DNA from: Micromonospora sp. H61
GTDB taxonomy: Bacteria; Actinomycetota; Actinomycetes; Mycobacteriales; Micromonosporaceae
Direction: 5' to 3'
Assembly: GCF_018070325.1 (NCBI RefSeq)
Contig: NZ_JAGPXY010000034.1
Location: forward strand, 1 to 58,739
DNA: 58,739 nt
Positions within the stretch are counted from its first letter, which is position 1. Every line of letters starts with the position of its first letter. The notes below the pieces were generated by a model. That model made no database searches. It saw nothing but the letters and a program-made list of their open reading frames with translations, and had not been told where the DNA came from. The position numbers and the translations under genes are program-made. Positions 34,153-42,569 of this stretch are shown here, one piece after another.

Positions 34153-34842
34153 ATGACGCAGCGTGGCCGTGCCACCAGGCCGACGGGTCGACCCCGCGGT
34201 GCTGCGGGCCCCCGCGGCGGTGACCTCGCCGCCCGGCGGGACCGACTGCGGGCCGTGATCGAGCCGGTGGTCAACGACGCCGGATACGACCTGGAGGACC
34301 TGTCGGTCTCCCGGGCCGGCCGTCGGCACGTGGTGCGGGTGATGGTGGACACCGACGGCGGGATCGACCTGGACGCCGTCGCGGACGTCTCCCGCGCGGT
34401 CTCGGCCGCGCTGGACGCCGCGGAGGAGACCGGTGGCGACATCGTCGCCGGCGAGTACCAGCTGGAAGTCAGCTCGCCCGGCGTCGACCGGCCGCTCACC
34501 CTGCCCCGCCACTGGCGGCGCAACGTGGGTCGACTGGTCAAGGTCACCGCCCGGGGCGCGGCCGCGCTGCCCGGCCAGCGGGGCGAGCAGCCCGCCGGCG
34601 ACCGTCAGCTGACCGGCCGGGTGGTCGCGGCCGACGACGAGGGCGTGCACCTGGAGACCGACGACGGCCGTGCCGCCTGGGCGTACGCCCAGCTGGGCCC
34701 TGGCCGCGTCCAGGTCGAGTTCACCCGGCTCGCCGAGCTCGGTGAGCCGGACGACGAGTTCGACGACGCGGACGATTCCGACGAGATCGACGATTCAGAC
34801 GACATCGACGACGAAGATGATGTGGAGGACGAGGAGAGGTGA
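34153..34842 (+). CDS. rimP: Ribosome maturation factor RimP
   Basis: A 229-residue RimP, needed for assembly of the 30S subunit. The core DRLRAVIEPVVNDAGYDLEDLSVSRAGRRHVVRVMVDTDGGIDLD and YQLEVSSPGVDRPL are diagnostic; the C-terminal SH3-like domain follows. Two additions stand out: a basic Gly/Arg-rich N-terminus and a very acidic C-terminal tail (about 199-229, almost all Asp/Glu). It overlaps nusA by 4 bp (GTGA), the classic rimP-nusA coupling. Confidence 0.96.
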   Translation: MTQRGRATRPTGRPRGAAGPRGGDLAARRDRLRAVIEPVVNDAGYDLEDLSVSRAGRRHVVRVMVDTDGGIDLDAVADVSRAVSAALDAAEETGGDIVAGEYQLEVSSPGVDRPLTLPRHWRRNVGRLVKVTARGAAALPGQRGEQPAGDRQLTGRVVAADDEGVHLETDDGRAAWAYAQLGPGRVQVEFTRLAELGEPDDEFDDADDSDEIDDSDDIDDEDDVEDEER

Positions 34843-35882
34843 ACATCGACCTCGCGGCGCTGCGCGCACTCGAGCGCGAGCGGGAGATCCCGTTCGACAC
34901 GATTCTCGCGGCGATCGAGACCGCGTTGCTGACCGCCTACCGGCACACCGACGGGGCCGAGTCGCACGCCCGGGTGGAGATCGACCGCAGGTCGGGCGCC
35001 GCCCTGGTGTACGCGCAGGAGATGGATGCCGACGGCAGCCTGGTGCGGGAGTGGGACGACACCCCGCACGACTTCGGCCGGATCGCCGCCATGACCGCCA
35101 AGCAGGTGATCCTCCAGCGGTTGCGGGAGGCCACCGACGAGGTGCACTTCGGTGAGTACGTCGGCCGCGAGGGTGACCTGGTCACCGGCGTGGTGCAGGC
35201 GCACGAGACGCGTACCGAGAAGGGCATCGTCAGCGTCGACCTGGGCAAGCTGGAGGGCGTGCTGCCGCAGTCCGAGCAGGTGCCCGGCGAGCGGTACGCG
35301 CACGGCGAGCGGGTCCGCTGCGTCGTGGTGCACGTGGCCAAGGGCATGCGCGGGCCGCAGATCACCCTGTCCCGGTCGCACCCGGCTCTGGTCAAGAAGC
35401 TCTTCGCGCTGGAGGTGCCGGAGATCGCCGACGGCACCGTCGAGATCGGTGCGATCGCCCGTGAGGCGGGCCATCGCACGAAGATCGCCGTCCGCTCCAC
35501 CACCCCCGGCGTGAACGCCAAGGGCGCCTGCATCGGCCCGATGGGTCAGCGGGTGCGTGCCGTGATGAGCGAACTGCACGGTGAGAAGATCGACATCATC
35601 GACTGGTCGGACGACCCGGGCACCTTCGTCGGCAACGCGTTGTCGCCGGCCAAGGCGCTGCGGGTCGAGGTGGTCGACCTGGCCAACCGGGCCGCCCGGG
35701 TGACAGTTCCCGACTTCCAGCTCTCGCTCGCCATCGGTCGAGAGGGGCAGAATGCCCGACTCGCGGCCCGATTGACCGGTTGGCGGATCGACATTCGTTC
35801 CGATGCGGAGCAGACCGCGCCGGCAGCGCGCGGGGTAACTGATCACGTGCGGGAGCCGGGCGGCGCGATCTCGGGGAGCTAG
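34839..35882 (+). CDS. nusA: Transcription termination/antitermination factor NusA
   Basis: A 347-residue NusA with RNA-polymerase-binding N-domain (about 1-105), S1 domain (about 107-180) and two KH domains (GVNAKGACIGPMGQRVRAV; LAIGREGQNARLAARLTGWRIDI). It lacks the C-terminal acidic repeats of enterobacterial NusA, as is normal in actinobacteria. GTG start overlapping the rimP stop, with GAGGAGAG upstream. Confidence 0.97.
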   Translation: MNIDLAALRALEREREIPFDTILAAIETALLTAYRHTDGAESHARVEIDRRSGAALVYAQEMDADGSLVREWDDTPHDFGRIAAMTAKQVILQRLREATDEVHFGEYVGREGDLVTGVVQAHETRTEKGIVSVDLGKLEGVLPQSEQVPGERYAHGERVRCVVVHVAKGMRGPQITLSRSHPALVKKLFALEVPEIADGTVEIGAIAREAGHRTKIAVRSTTPGVNAKGACIGPMGQRVRAVMSELHGEKIDIIDWSDDPGTFVGNALSPAKALRVEVVDLANRAARVTVPDFQLSLAIGREGQNARLAARLTGWRIDIRSDAEQTAPAARGVTDHVREPGGAISGS

Positions 35883-35885
35883 GGG

Positions 35886-35891
35886 TAGACT
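35886..35891 (+). promoter_or_regulatory. -10 hexamer of an internal leaderless promoter for ylxR
   Basis: TAGACT ends 7 nt before the GTG of ylxR and starts 4 bp after the nusA stop codon. Together with missing Shine-Dalgarno signals this suggests extra transcription of ylxR-infB. Confidence 0.45.
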
Positions 35892-35898
35892 TCCTCCA

Positions 35899-36231
35899 GT
35901 GGTACGACGCGCGCAGCCGGAGCGCACCTGTGTGGGTTGCCGGCAACGTGCGCCGGCCAGCGAATTGCTGCGGATCGTCGCGGTCAGGGACGAGGCTGGT
36001 CACAGCCTCCGGCCTGATCCGCGCCGCAGGCTGCCGGGTCGGGGAGCGAACATGCACCCGGATCCGGCCTGCTTCGCGCTGGCGGTGCGGCGCCGCGCCT
36101 TCGGGCGTGCGCTGCGCAGCACCGAGGTCCTCGACCACGGTGCGCTGGCGGAGCACGTCGATGCGCCAACCACTACGTCCGGTCAGCCCGACCGGGCGAG
36201 GGTCGCTAGCAGGGTAGGACGACCGACATGA
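35899..36231 (+). CDS. ylxR: YlxR/RnpM family RNA-binding protein
   Basis: A 110-residue DUF448 protein. RTCVGCRQRAPASELLRI and the GRGANMHPDPACFALAVRRRAFGRAL motif match the YlxR family, which binds RNA and has been linked to RNase P and gene regulation in Firmicutes. The C-terminal 25 residues are not conserved. It lies between nusA and infB as in most Gram-positive genomes. Confidence 0.94.
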   Translation: MVRRAQPERTCVGCRQRAPASELLRIVAVRDEAGHSLRPDPRRRLPGRGANMHPDPACFALAVRRRAFGRALRSTEVLDHGALAEHVDAPTTTSGQPDRARVASRVGRPT

Positions 36232-36277
36232 GCACACGATGAAGTCCCTGAAATGACCAGGCTTCAAGTGCACGAGT

Positions 36278-36309
36278 GAGGTCGCTGCGGGTGCTGCCCG
36301 CACGACCTC
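36278..36309 (+). promoter_or_regulatory. Hairpin in the infB leader
   Basis: GAGGTCG (36278-36284) and GCGGG (36287-36291) pair with CCCGC (36297-36301) and CGACCTC (36303-36309), with small internal bulges. The infB ribosome binding site AGGAG (36316-36320) follows at once, so it may tune initiation or mRNA processing. Confidence 0.5.
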
Positions 36310-36324
36310 GGAGTGAGGAGTGCA

Positions 36325-39300
36325 GTGGCAGGCAAGGCCCGCGTACACGAGCTTGCAAAAGAGCTCGGGGTCGAGAGTAAGACCGTTCTCGCCAAGCTGA
36401 AGGAAATGGGCGAGTTCGTGAAGTCCGCGTCCAGCACCGTCGAGGCGCCCGTCGCCCGGCGGCTGCGTAACGCATTCGTCGCGTCCGCCGGAGCCCCGGC
36501 TCCGGCCGCCCCGTCGGCGCCCGCGTCGACGCCGGCTTCATCCCCGACCCCGACGCCATCCCCGGCCCCGGGCGCGCCCCGGGTCTCGGCCAAGCCGATG
36601 CCGCCTCGGCGGCCGGCCGCGCCGGCACCCGGTCCGAAGCCCAAGGGTCCGGTTCCCGGTGCGCCGCAGACGGCGACCCCGGTCGCCAAGCCGGCGAGTG
36701 CCCACGACATCGAGGTGGCGGCCGCGGAGGCGCGTGCCGCCGCACTGAAGGCTGAGCAGGAGGCCGCGGTCAAGGCCGCGCAGGCCGCCCGCCAGCAGCA
36801 GCGGGACAACCCCGTTCGCCGGGAGCCTCCGGCAGACGGTGGCAACCGCCCCGGCCCTCGGCCGGGTCCCGCGGCGATGCCGCCCCGTCCCGGTTCGCCG
36901 GCAGCTCGTCCGAGCACGCCGGCTCCCGGTCCGGGTGCCCGGCCGGGCGGTCGTCCGCCGGCGCGCGGTGCCGGTAACAACCCGTTCGGCATCCAGGGTG
37001 GCCAGCAGCAGCGGCCCCCGGCCGCCGGTGCGGGTGGCCCTCGGCCCAACAGCCCGGCGGGCATGCCGCCGCGGCCGAGCCCGAACTCCATGCCGCCGCG
37101 GCCCAGCCCGGCGTCCATGCCGAGTCAGCGTCCGGCTGCCGGTCGCCCCGGTCCCGGTGGCGCTGGTCGCCCCGGTGGCGGTGGCGCTGGTCGTCCCGGT
37201 GGCGGTGGCGGCGGTTTCCGTGGCGGTCCCGGCGGTGGCGCCGGTGGCGGTGGCGGTTACCGAGGCGGCCCTGGTGGCGGCGCGGGTGCCGGCGGTGGCG
37301 GTGGCTACCGTGGCGGTCCCGGCGGCGGTGCTGGTGCTCCCGGTGGCGGTTTCCGTCCGGGTGGTCCGGCCGGTGGCGGCGGTCGTCCGGGTGCGGGCGG
37401 TCGTGGCCGTGGCGGCGGCGCCGCGGGTGCCTTCGGGCGTCCGGGTGGTCGGCCGACGCGCGGTCGCAAGTCCAAGAAGCAGCGCAGACAGGAGTTCGAC
37501 AACCTGTCGGCTCCGACCATGAGCTCGGGTGCTCCCCGGGGTCAGGGTCAGATCGTCCGGCTCTCCCGTGGCGCCTCGCTGTCCGACTTCGCGGACAAGA
37601 TCAACGCCAACCCGGGTTCGCTGGTCCAGGAGATGTTCAACCTGGGCGAGATGGTGACCGCGACCCAGTCCTGTTCTGACGACACCCTGCACCTGCTGGG
37701 TGAGCACCTGGGCTTCGACATCCAGATCGTCAGCCCGGAGGACGAGGACCGCGAGCTGCTCGCGCAGTTCAACATCGACCTCGACGCGGAGGTGGCCGAG
37801 GAGCGTCTGGTCAGCCGTGCGCCGGTGGTGACCGTCATGGGTCACGTCGACCACGGTAAGACCAAGCTGCTCGACGCCATCCGTAAGGCGAACGTCGTGG
37901 CCGGTGAGGCGGGTGGCATCACCCAGCACATCGGTGCGTACCAGGTCCACGTCCCGCACGAGGGCGAGGACCGGGCGGTCACCTTCATCGACACCCCGGG
38001 TCACGAGGCGTTCACCGCCATGCGTGCTCGTGGTGCCCAGGTCACGGACATCGTGATCCTGGTCGTCGCGGCCGACGACGGTGTGATGCCGCAGACGATC
38101 GAGGCGTTGAACCACGCCAAGGCGGCCGACGTGCCGATCGTGGTCGCGGTCAACAAGGTCGACAAGCCGGACGCCAACCCGGACAAGGTCCGCCAGCAGC
38201 TGACCGAGTACGGCCTGGTCGCCGAGGAGTACGGCGGCGAGACCATGTTCGTCAACGTGGCAGCCAAGCCGGGCATCGGCATCGAGGAACTGCTCGAGGC
38301 CGTTCTGCTGACCGCCGACGCGTCGCTGGAGCTGACCGCTCCGATCGACGGGCCGGCTCAGGGTGTGGCCATCGAGGCACACCTGGACAAGGGTCGCGGT
38401 GCGGTGGCGACGGTGCTGGTGCAGAAGGGCACCCTGCGGGCGGGCGACTCGATCGTCGCCGGTGGGGCGCACGGCCGGGTCCGGGCCATGCTCGACGAGA
38501 ACGGCAACCAGCTCACCGAGGCTGGGCCGGCGCGTCCGGTCATGGTGCTGGGTCTGACCGCGCCTCCCGGCGCGGGCGACACGTTCCTCGCCGCGGCGGA
38601 CGACCGCACGGTGCGGCAGATCGCCGAGCAGCGGCAGGCACGGCGGCGGGCGGCGTCCTTCGCCAACTCCCGTGGTCGGGCCACCCTCGAGACGCTCATG
38701 GAGCAGCTCAAGGAGGGCGAGAAGACCTCGCTCAACCTCATCCTCAAGGGCGATGTCTCCGGTTCGGTGGAGGCTCTCGAGGACGCGCTGTTCAACCTCG
38801 ACATCCCCGAGGAGGTCCAGCTCAAGGTCCTCGACCGGGGCGTGGGCGCGATCACCGAGAGCAACGTCATGCTCGCGAGCGCCTCGTCCGAGCCGGTCAC
38901 GATCATCGGCTTCAACGTGCGGGCCTCGAACAAGGTCCGTGAGATGGCCGACCGCGAGGGCGTGGAGATCCGGTACTACACCGTCATCTACCAGGCCATC
39001 GAGGAGATCGAGGCAGCGCTCAAGGGCCTGCTCAAGCCGGAGTACGAGGAGGCCGAGCTGGGCAGCGCGGAGATCCGCGACGTCTTCCGCTCGTCCAAGA
39101 TCGGCAACATCTCCGGTTGCATCGTCCGGTCGGGCATCATCCGACGCAACGCGAAGGCTCGCCTGCTTCGGGACGGGGCGGTCGTGGCGGACAACCTCAC
39201 GATCACCTCGCTCAAGCGGTTCAAGGACGACGCCACCGAGGTCCGCGAGGGCTTCGAGTGCGGTCTGACCCTGGGTGGTTACAACAACGTCCAGGTCGGC

Positions 39301-39345
39301 GACGTCATCGAGACCTTCGAGATGCGGGAGAAGGTTCGCGCCTGA
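36325..39345 (+). CDS. infB: Translation initiation factor IF-2
   Basis: A 1006-residue GTPase that brings initiator tRNA to the 30S subunit. IF2_N (AGKARVHELAKELGVESKTV) opens the protein. A long low-complexity linker follows, rich in Ala/Pro and then Gly (about 272-372, repeats of YRGGPGGGAG). The G domain has GHVDHGKT (506-513), GITQHIGAY, DTPGHEAF and NKVDKPDAN, then domains II-IV. GTG 36325 follows AGGAG. The length is typical for Micromonosporaceae-type IF2 with an extended linker. Confidence 0.97.
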   Translation: MAGKARVHELAKELGVESKTVLAKLKEMGEFVKSASSTVEAPVARRLRNAFVASAGAPAPAAPSAPASTPASSPTPTPSPAPGAPRVSAKPMPPRRPAAPAPGPKPKGPVPGAPQTATPVAKPASAHDIEVAAAEARAAALKAEQEAAVKAAQAARQQQRDNPVRREPPADGGNRPGPRPGPAAMPPRPGSPAARPSTPAPGPGARPGGRPPARGAGNNPFGIQGGQQQRPPAAGAGGPRPNSPAGMPPRPSPNSMPPRPSPASMPSQRPAAGRPGPGGAGRPGGGGAGRPGGGGGGFRGGPGGGAGGGGGYRGGPGGGAGAGGGGGYRGGPGGGAGAPGGGFRPGGPAGGGGRPGAGGRGRGGGAAGAFGRPGGRPTRGRKSKKQRRQEFDNLSAPTMSSGAPRGQGQIVRLSRGASLSDFADKINANPGSLVQEMFNLGEMVTATQSCSDDTLHLLGEHLGFDIQIVSPEDEDRELLAQFNIDLDAEVAEERLVSRAPVVTVMGHVDHGKTKLLDAIRKANVVAGEAGGITQHIGAYQVHVPHEGEDRAVTFIDTPGHEAFTAMRARGAQVTDIVILVVAADDGVMPQTIEALNHAKAADVPIVVAVNKVDKPDANPDKVRQQLTEYGLVAEEYGGETMFVNVAAKPGIGIEELLEAVLLTADASLELTAPIDGPAQGVAIEAHLDKGRGAVATVLVQKGTLRAGDSIVAGGAHGRVRAMLDENGNQLTEAGPARPVMVLGLTAPPGAGDTFLAAADDRTVRQIAEQRQARRRAASFANSRGRATLETLMEQLKEGEKTSLNLILKGDVSGSVEALEDALFNLDIPEEVQLKVLDRGVGAITESNVMLASASSEPVTIIGFNVRASNKVREMADREGVEIRYYTVIYQAIEEIEAALKGLLKPEYEEAELGSAEIRDVFRSSKIGNISGCIVRSGIIRRNAKARLLRDGAVVADNLTITSLKRFKDDATEVREGFECGLTLGGYNNVQVGDVIETFEMREKVRA

Positions 39346-39361
39346 TCCGGCAGTGACACGC

Positions 39362-39403
39362 TGATCAAGGGGTTTACGCCGAGTGGCGTAAACCCCTTGA
39401 TCA
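39362..39403. terminator. infB terminator: perfect 19-bp stem
   Basis: TGATCAAGGGGTTTACGCC (39362-39380), loop GAGT, and its exact inverse (39385-39403). It starts 17 bp after the infB stop. It is AT-richer than its surroundings, and the outer arm TGATCAAGRG is shared with the palindrome at 13661-13718, so it may belong to a dispersed palindrome family. Confidence 0.85.
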
Positions 39404-39435
39404 TGCGGGGCGGGTTGGCGGTATCGTCCGGGGCG

Positions 39436-39732
39436 ATGTTCACCGGAACCGCGGTCTTCGACCTGCTGCTGCCGGGCGACTCCCGGTCGCTCAAAGCCAA
39501 GAGATCATATGTACGGCCGATCGTGGCGGCGCTGCGCCGCTTCGAGGTGTCGGCCGCCGAGGTGGGTGCGCTCGACCTGCATGGTCGAGCGCAGCTGGCG
39601 GTGGCCGTGGTGGCCGCCGAGACGGCGCATGTCCGCGAGGTGCTCGACTCCTGTGAGCGGCTGGTGGCCAATCGCCCCGAGGTCGAGTTGTTGTCGGTTC
39701 GACGCCGGCTCTACGGCGTGGACGACGACTGA
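39436..39732 (+). CDS. ylxP: DUF503 / YlxP-like protein
   Basis: A 98-residue small protein with DUF503 features (LLLPGDSRSLKAKRSYVRPIVAALRRFEVSAAEVG). YlxP is conserved between infB and rbfA in Gram-positive bacteria; its function is not well established. ATG 39436 has no Shine-Dalgarno but a TATCGT hexamer 8-9 nt upstream, so it may be leaderless. Confidence 0.9.
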   Translation: MFTGTAVFDLLLPGDSRSLKAKRSYVRPIVAALRRFEVSAAEVGALDLHGRAQLAVAVVAAETAHVREVLDSCERLVANRPEVELLSVRRRLYGVDDD

Positions 39733-39858
39733 CCATGGTGCCGGCTGTGCCGGGCGACCGGAGCGGCCCCGAAGGTAATGTTCGAGATGTTGGCCGGTCG
39801 GCCGGCGGCCTCCGGGCCGCCGGGTCGACCGGAAGCAGGACGCCGTGGAGGTGGCGAG

Positions 39859-40359
39859 ATGTCTGATCCGGCCAAGGTACGCCGGCACGCGGAACGGGTG
39901 CGTGAGCTGGTCGCGTCGGTGGTGCGGAGCCAGATCAAGGACCCGCGGCTCGGGATGATCACCATCACCGATGCCCGGATTACCGCTGACCTGCGTGACG
40001 CGACGGTCTTCTACACAGTGCTCGGTGACTCGGTGGCCCAGGCGGACACCGCGGCGGCGCTGGAGAGCGCCAAGGGGCTGCTGCGCAGCACTGTCGGCAA
40101 GGCCCTCGGGCTGCGCCACTCGCCGACCCTCACGTTCGTCCTCGACGACGTGCAGGACCAGGTCAAGCACATCGACGACCTGCTCGCCGCCGCCCGCAAC
40201 GCCGATGCCGAGGTGCAGCGGCTCGCCGCCCAGGCGAAGTACGCGGGCGAGGCCCAGCCGTACCGGGTGGACGACGAGACCGATGAGACGGACGAGACCG
40301 AGGAGGCCGACGAGGCCACCGACGTCAAGGAGACCCCGCGGGGTGGGGAAACGCGGTGA
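39859..40359 (+). CDS. rbfA: Ribosome-binding factor A
   Basis: A 166-residue RbfA, a KH-fold 30S maturation factor (VRELVASVVRSQIKDPRLGMITITDARITADLRDATVFYTV; LRHSPTLTFVLDD). The core ends near residue 125. The tail (about 137-166) is made of short Asp/Glu/Thr repeats (ETDETDETEEADEA). GGAGG is 7 nt before the ATG. It overlaps nrnA by 4 bp (GTGA). Confidence 0.96.
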   Translation: MSDPAKVRRHAERVRELVASVVRSQIKDPRLGMITITDARITADLRDATVFYTVLGDSVAQADTAAALESAKGLLRSTVGKALGLRHSPTLTFVLDDVQDQVKHIDDLLAAARNADAEVQRLAAQAKYAGEAQPYRVDDETDETDETEEADEATDVKETPRGGETR

Positions 40360-41405
40360 CCAACACCGCCAGCGCCCCGTTCGCCGGGGCAGCCGGGCTC
40401 GGCCCCGCCGATGCGGACTGGGCCGCGGCCGAGGCGTTGGTGCGGGCTCTCCCGCCGACCGCCCGGGTGCTGCTGATCTGTCACATCAATCCGGACGGCG
40501 ACGCGCTGGGCAGCATGCTCGGCTTCGGTCTGGGCCTGCGGCAGTTCGGCGTACGCGACGTGCAGGCGACCTTTCCCGGGCCGCCGGAGCTGCCGGAGCC
40601 GTTGCGGGGGCTGCCCGGGCTGGACCTGCTGGTCCCGGCGGACGCCGCCGACCCGGCACCCGATCTGGTGATCTGCTTCGACGCGGCGAGCGAGTCGCGT
40701 CTCGGCGAGTTGGCCGGGCGGTTGTCGTCGGCGGGTGCGGCGCTGGTGCTCGACCATCACGCCTCCAACCCCGGTTTCGGCACCGTCAACCTGGTCGACC
40801 CGGGTGCGGCGGCCACGTCGGTGGTGGCTGAGCAACTGCTGGCCCGGCTCGGGGTGGTGGTGGATCCGGCCATCGCCGAGTGCCTCTACGTGGCGCTGAC
40901 CACGGACACCGGCTCGTTCCGGTTCGAGGCGACCACTCCGGCGGTGCATCAGATGGCCGCCCGATTGTTGGCGACCGGCATCTCGCCGGGTGACATCTCC
41001 CGGCGGGTCTTCGACACCCGGCCCTTCGGCGCGGTCCGCCTCTTCGGTGAGGTGCTCGGCCGGGCTCGACTGGAGCCGGCCGCCGCCGGTGGTCGGGGCC
41101 TGGTCTGGACCTTCGCCACCCTTGACGACCTGGCCCGGCACGACCAGCGGCCGTACGTGCTGGAGGCGCTGATCGACTCCGTGCGCTGCACCGCCGAGGC
41201 GGATGTGAGCTGTGTGGTGAAGCAGACCAGGCCCGCCGAGTGGGCGGTGTCGATGCGCAGCAAGGGCGCCGTGGACGTCAGTCGGGTCGCGGTGGCGCTC
41301 GGCGGTGGTGGGCACACGTTCGCGGCCGGGTTCACCGGTCGGGGCACGGTCGAGCAGGTGGTCGAGTCGATTCGCGGTCAGCTGGACGCGGCGCTGATCG
41401 GCTGA
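40356..41405 (+). CDS. nrnA: DHH-family oligoribonuclease/pAp phosphatase (NrnA-like)
   Basis: A 349-residue DHH/DHHA1 phosphoesterase. Motifs HINPDGDALGSM, CFDAASESRL, LDHHASN, TTDTGSF and the DHHA1 GGGGHTFAAGF are intact. NrnA-type enzymes degrade very short RNAs and pAp in the cytoplasm. GTG start overlapping rbfA, as in many actinobacteria. Confidence 0.93.
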   Translation: MTNTASAPFAGAAGLGPADADWAAAEALVRALPPTARVLLICHINPDGDALGSMLGFGLGLRQFGVRDVQATFPGPPELPEPLRGLPGLDLLVPADAADPAPDLVICFDAASESRLGELAGRLSSAGAALVLDHHASNPGFGTVNLVDPGAAATSVVAEQLLARLGVVVDPAIAECLYVALTTDTGSFRFEATTPAVHQMAARLLATGISPGDISRRVFDTRPFGAVRLFGEVLGRARLEPAAAGGRGLVWTFATLDDLARHDQRPYVLEALIDSVRCTAEADVSCVVKQTRPAEWAVSMRSKGAVDVSRVAVALGGGGHTFAAGFTGRGTVEQVVESIRGQLDAALIG

Positions 41406-41507
41406 CGCCGGCTTCGGCCGCCATCGATCCGTCGGTCTGGAAGATCAGGGTCAGCTCCGGGGAGTGTTGGTCTTCCCGCGTTCCGTGATACCGGGAAGAA
41501 TTGCGGG

Positions 41508-41915
41508 ATGGAGCAGCCGCACGACCTCACCGTGGAGGCCCCCCGCGCCTGGGACCGGCCCGCCGTCTCCGTTCCCGTCCTCGTCTGCCTGTCGCTCGTC
41601 GGTGGCCGGTTCGCGTCCTTCTCCACCGAGGCGAATCTGTTCACCCTCGGGACGGGTGGGGTGCTGATCTGGCTCGGTCTGAGCAACCGGGTGCCCCGCC
41701 GGCCGGCGCCGCGCCGGCTGGGCGCGGGGGCGGCCTGGTGGGCGGTGCCGGTGGTGGTCTTCGGGGTCTTCGAGGGCGTGACCTTCGTGCTGGCTGCCGG
41801 CGATGACTTCCCCACCTTCTCCCGGTTGGCCGATCCTCTCCTGGAGGATCAACTGACCCGGTCGGCAGCCTGGTTCGCCTGGTTGGCCGCCTTCTGGGGG
41901 CTGGTGCGGCGATGA
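41508..41915 (+). CDS. Small membrane protein, unknown
   Basis: A 135-residue protein with about four membrane segments (VSVPVLVCLSLVGG, LGTGGVLIWLGLS, AWWAVPVVVFGVFEGVTFVLA, AAWFAWLAAFWGLV). No family is recognised. It overlaps the next small membrane protein by 4 bp (ATGA), so the two are co-translated and may work together. Confidence 0.75.
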   Translation: MEQPHDLTVEAPRAWDRPAVSVPVLVCLSLVGGRFASFSTEANLFTLGTGGVLIWLGLSNRVPRRPAPRRLGAGAAWWAVPVVVFGVFEGVTFVLAAGDDFPTFSRLADPLLEDQLTRSAAWFAWLAAFWGLVRR

Positions 41916-42124
41916 TGCGCGCGCTCGCGATCGGCGGCTTCGTCGCCGCCCTGGTCCTCTTCGCGGTGGTCGAGTGGATGGCCCGGCGGGAGGGGTCGCG
42001 GATCCCCACCCTCGGCGAGGTCTGCGCCTATGTGATGCGTTACGAGGTCGGTTCGGTGCCGGTGGGCCGGATCGGTCTGTTCGGGTTCTGGTGGTGGCTG
42101 GGCTGGCACTTCCTGGCTCGCTGA
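41912..42124 (+). CDS. Small DUF6186-like membrane protein
   Basis: A 70-residue protein with an N-terminal membrane helix and a hydrophobic C-terminus (VGRIGLFGFWWWLGWHFLAR). I recall this ending from an actinobacterial family annotated DUF6186, of unknown function. The pairing with the upstream membrane protein is probably conserved. Confidence 0.72.
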   Translation: MMRALAIGGFVAALVLFAVVEWMARREGSRIPTLGEVCAYVMRYEVGSVPVGRIGLFGFWWWLGWHFLAR

Positions 42125-42396
42125 ACCGGGCTGCCGACCGTCCAAATGGCGGGAACCGTAAGCAGTATGTGGACCTGAACGATAACTTGGGAGAGGGCCG
42201 GTGCCGCCTGGCGGTGCAGGTCATGGGCGGTGGTGCCACACCCCGTGCCGCCTCCCTCCAGGGTCGGATCGACCCGGGCTCACGCTGCCCAGTCGGCTGC
42301 TCCGGTAACCCCGGACCGCCGTGGGGCGCTCAGCAGGACCGCCCGTGAGGGCCGCCGCGTGTCGGCGGCTCACGCCCTGGGAAGAGGAGCGCCACC
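42125..42396 (+). other. GC-rich leader region of a 30-codon ORF
   Basis: No larger gene fits in this 272-bp stretch. It holds several GC-rich inverted repeats (for example around 42202-42222 and 42230-42258) and ends in a strong stem-loop (listed separately) just before a ribosome binding site. It could be the 5' UTR of the small ORF or an independent small RNA. Confidence 0.45.
42344..42374 (+). promoter_or_regulatory. Stem-loop before the 30-codon ORF
   Basis: CGTGA (42344-42348) and GCCGCCG (42351-42357) pair with CGGCGGC (42363-42369) and TCACG (42370-42374), with a GG bulge and a 5-nt loop. It could be an attenuator-type terminator or a translation control element; GAGGAG and the ATG come 9-23 nt later. 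Confidence 0.55.
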
Positions 42397-42489
42397 ATGC
42401 CGAACAAGCCCAAGCCCGAGACCACCACCGACGACGCCCGCGAGCAGGCCCGCCGCGCGCTGCAGACGTCGATGGACACCCGTCAGTGA
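42397..42489 (+). CDS. 30-residue charged small protein
   Basis: ATG to TGA encodes 30 residues starting MPNKPKPETTTDDAREQARR and ending TSMDTRQ. It is hydrophilic and probably helical from residue 12. GAGGAG lies 7 nt upstream and codon use is strongly GC3-biased, both favouring a real gene. I do not recognise a family. It is convergent with the anchored protein gene ending at 42570. Confidence 0.55.
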   Translation: MPNKPKPETTTDDAREQARRALQTSMDTRQ

Positions 42490-42569
42490 CTCGTCTCCAC
42501 CGGTGGTGACGCCGCCGGCACGCCGCGCCGACGACGTCACCGTCCGGCCACCAGTGCGGGGCGAGTCGT

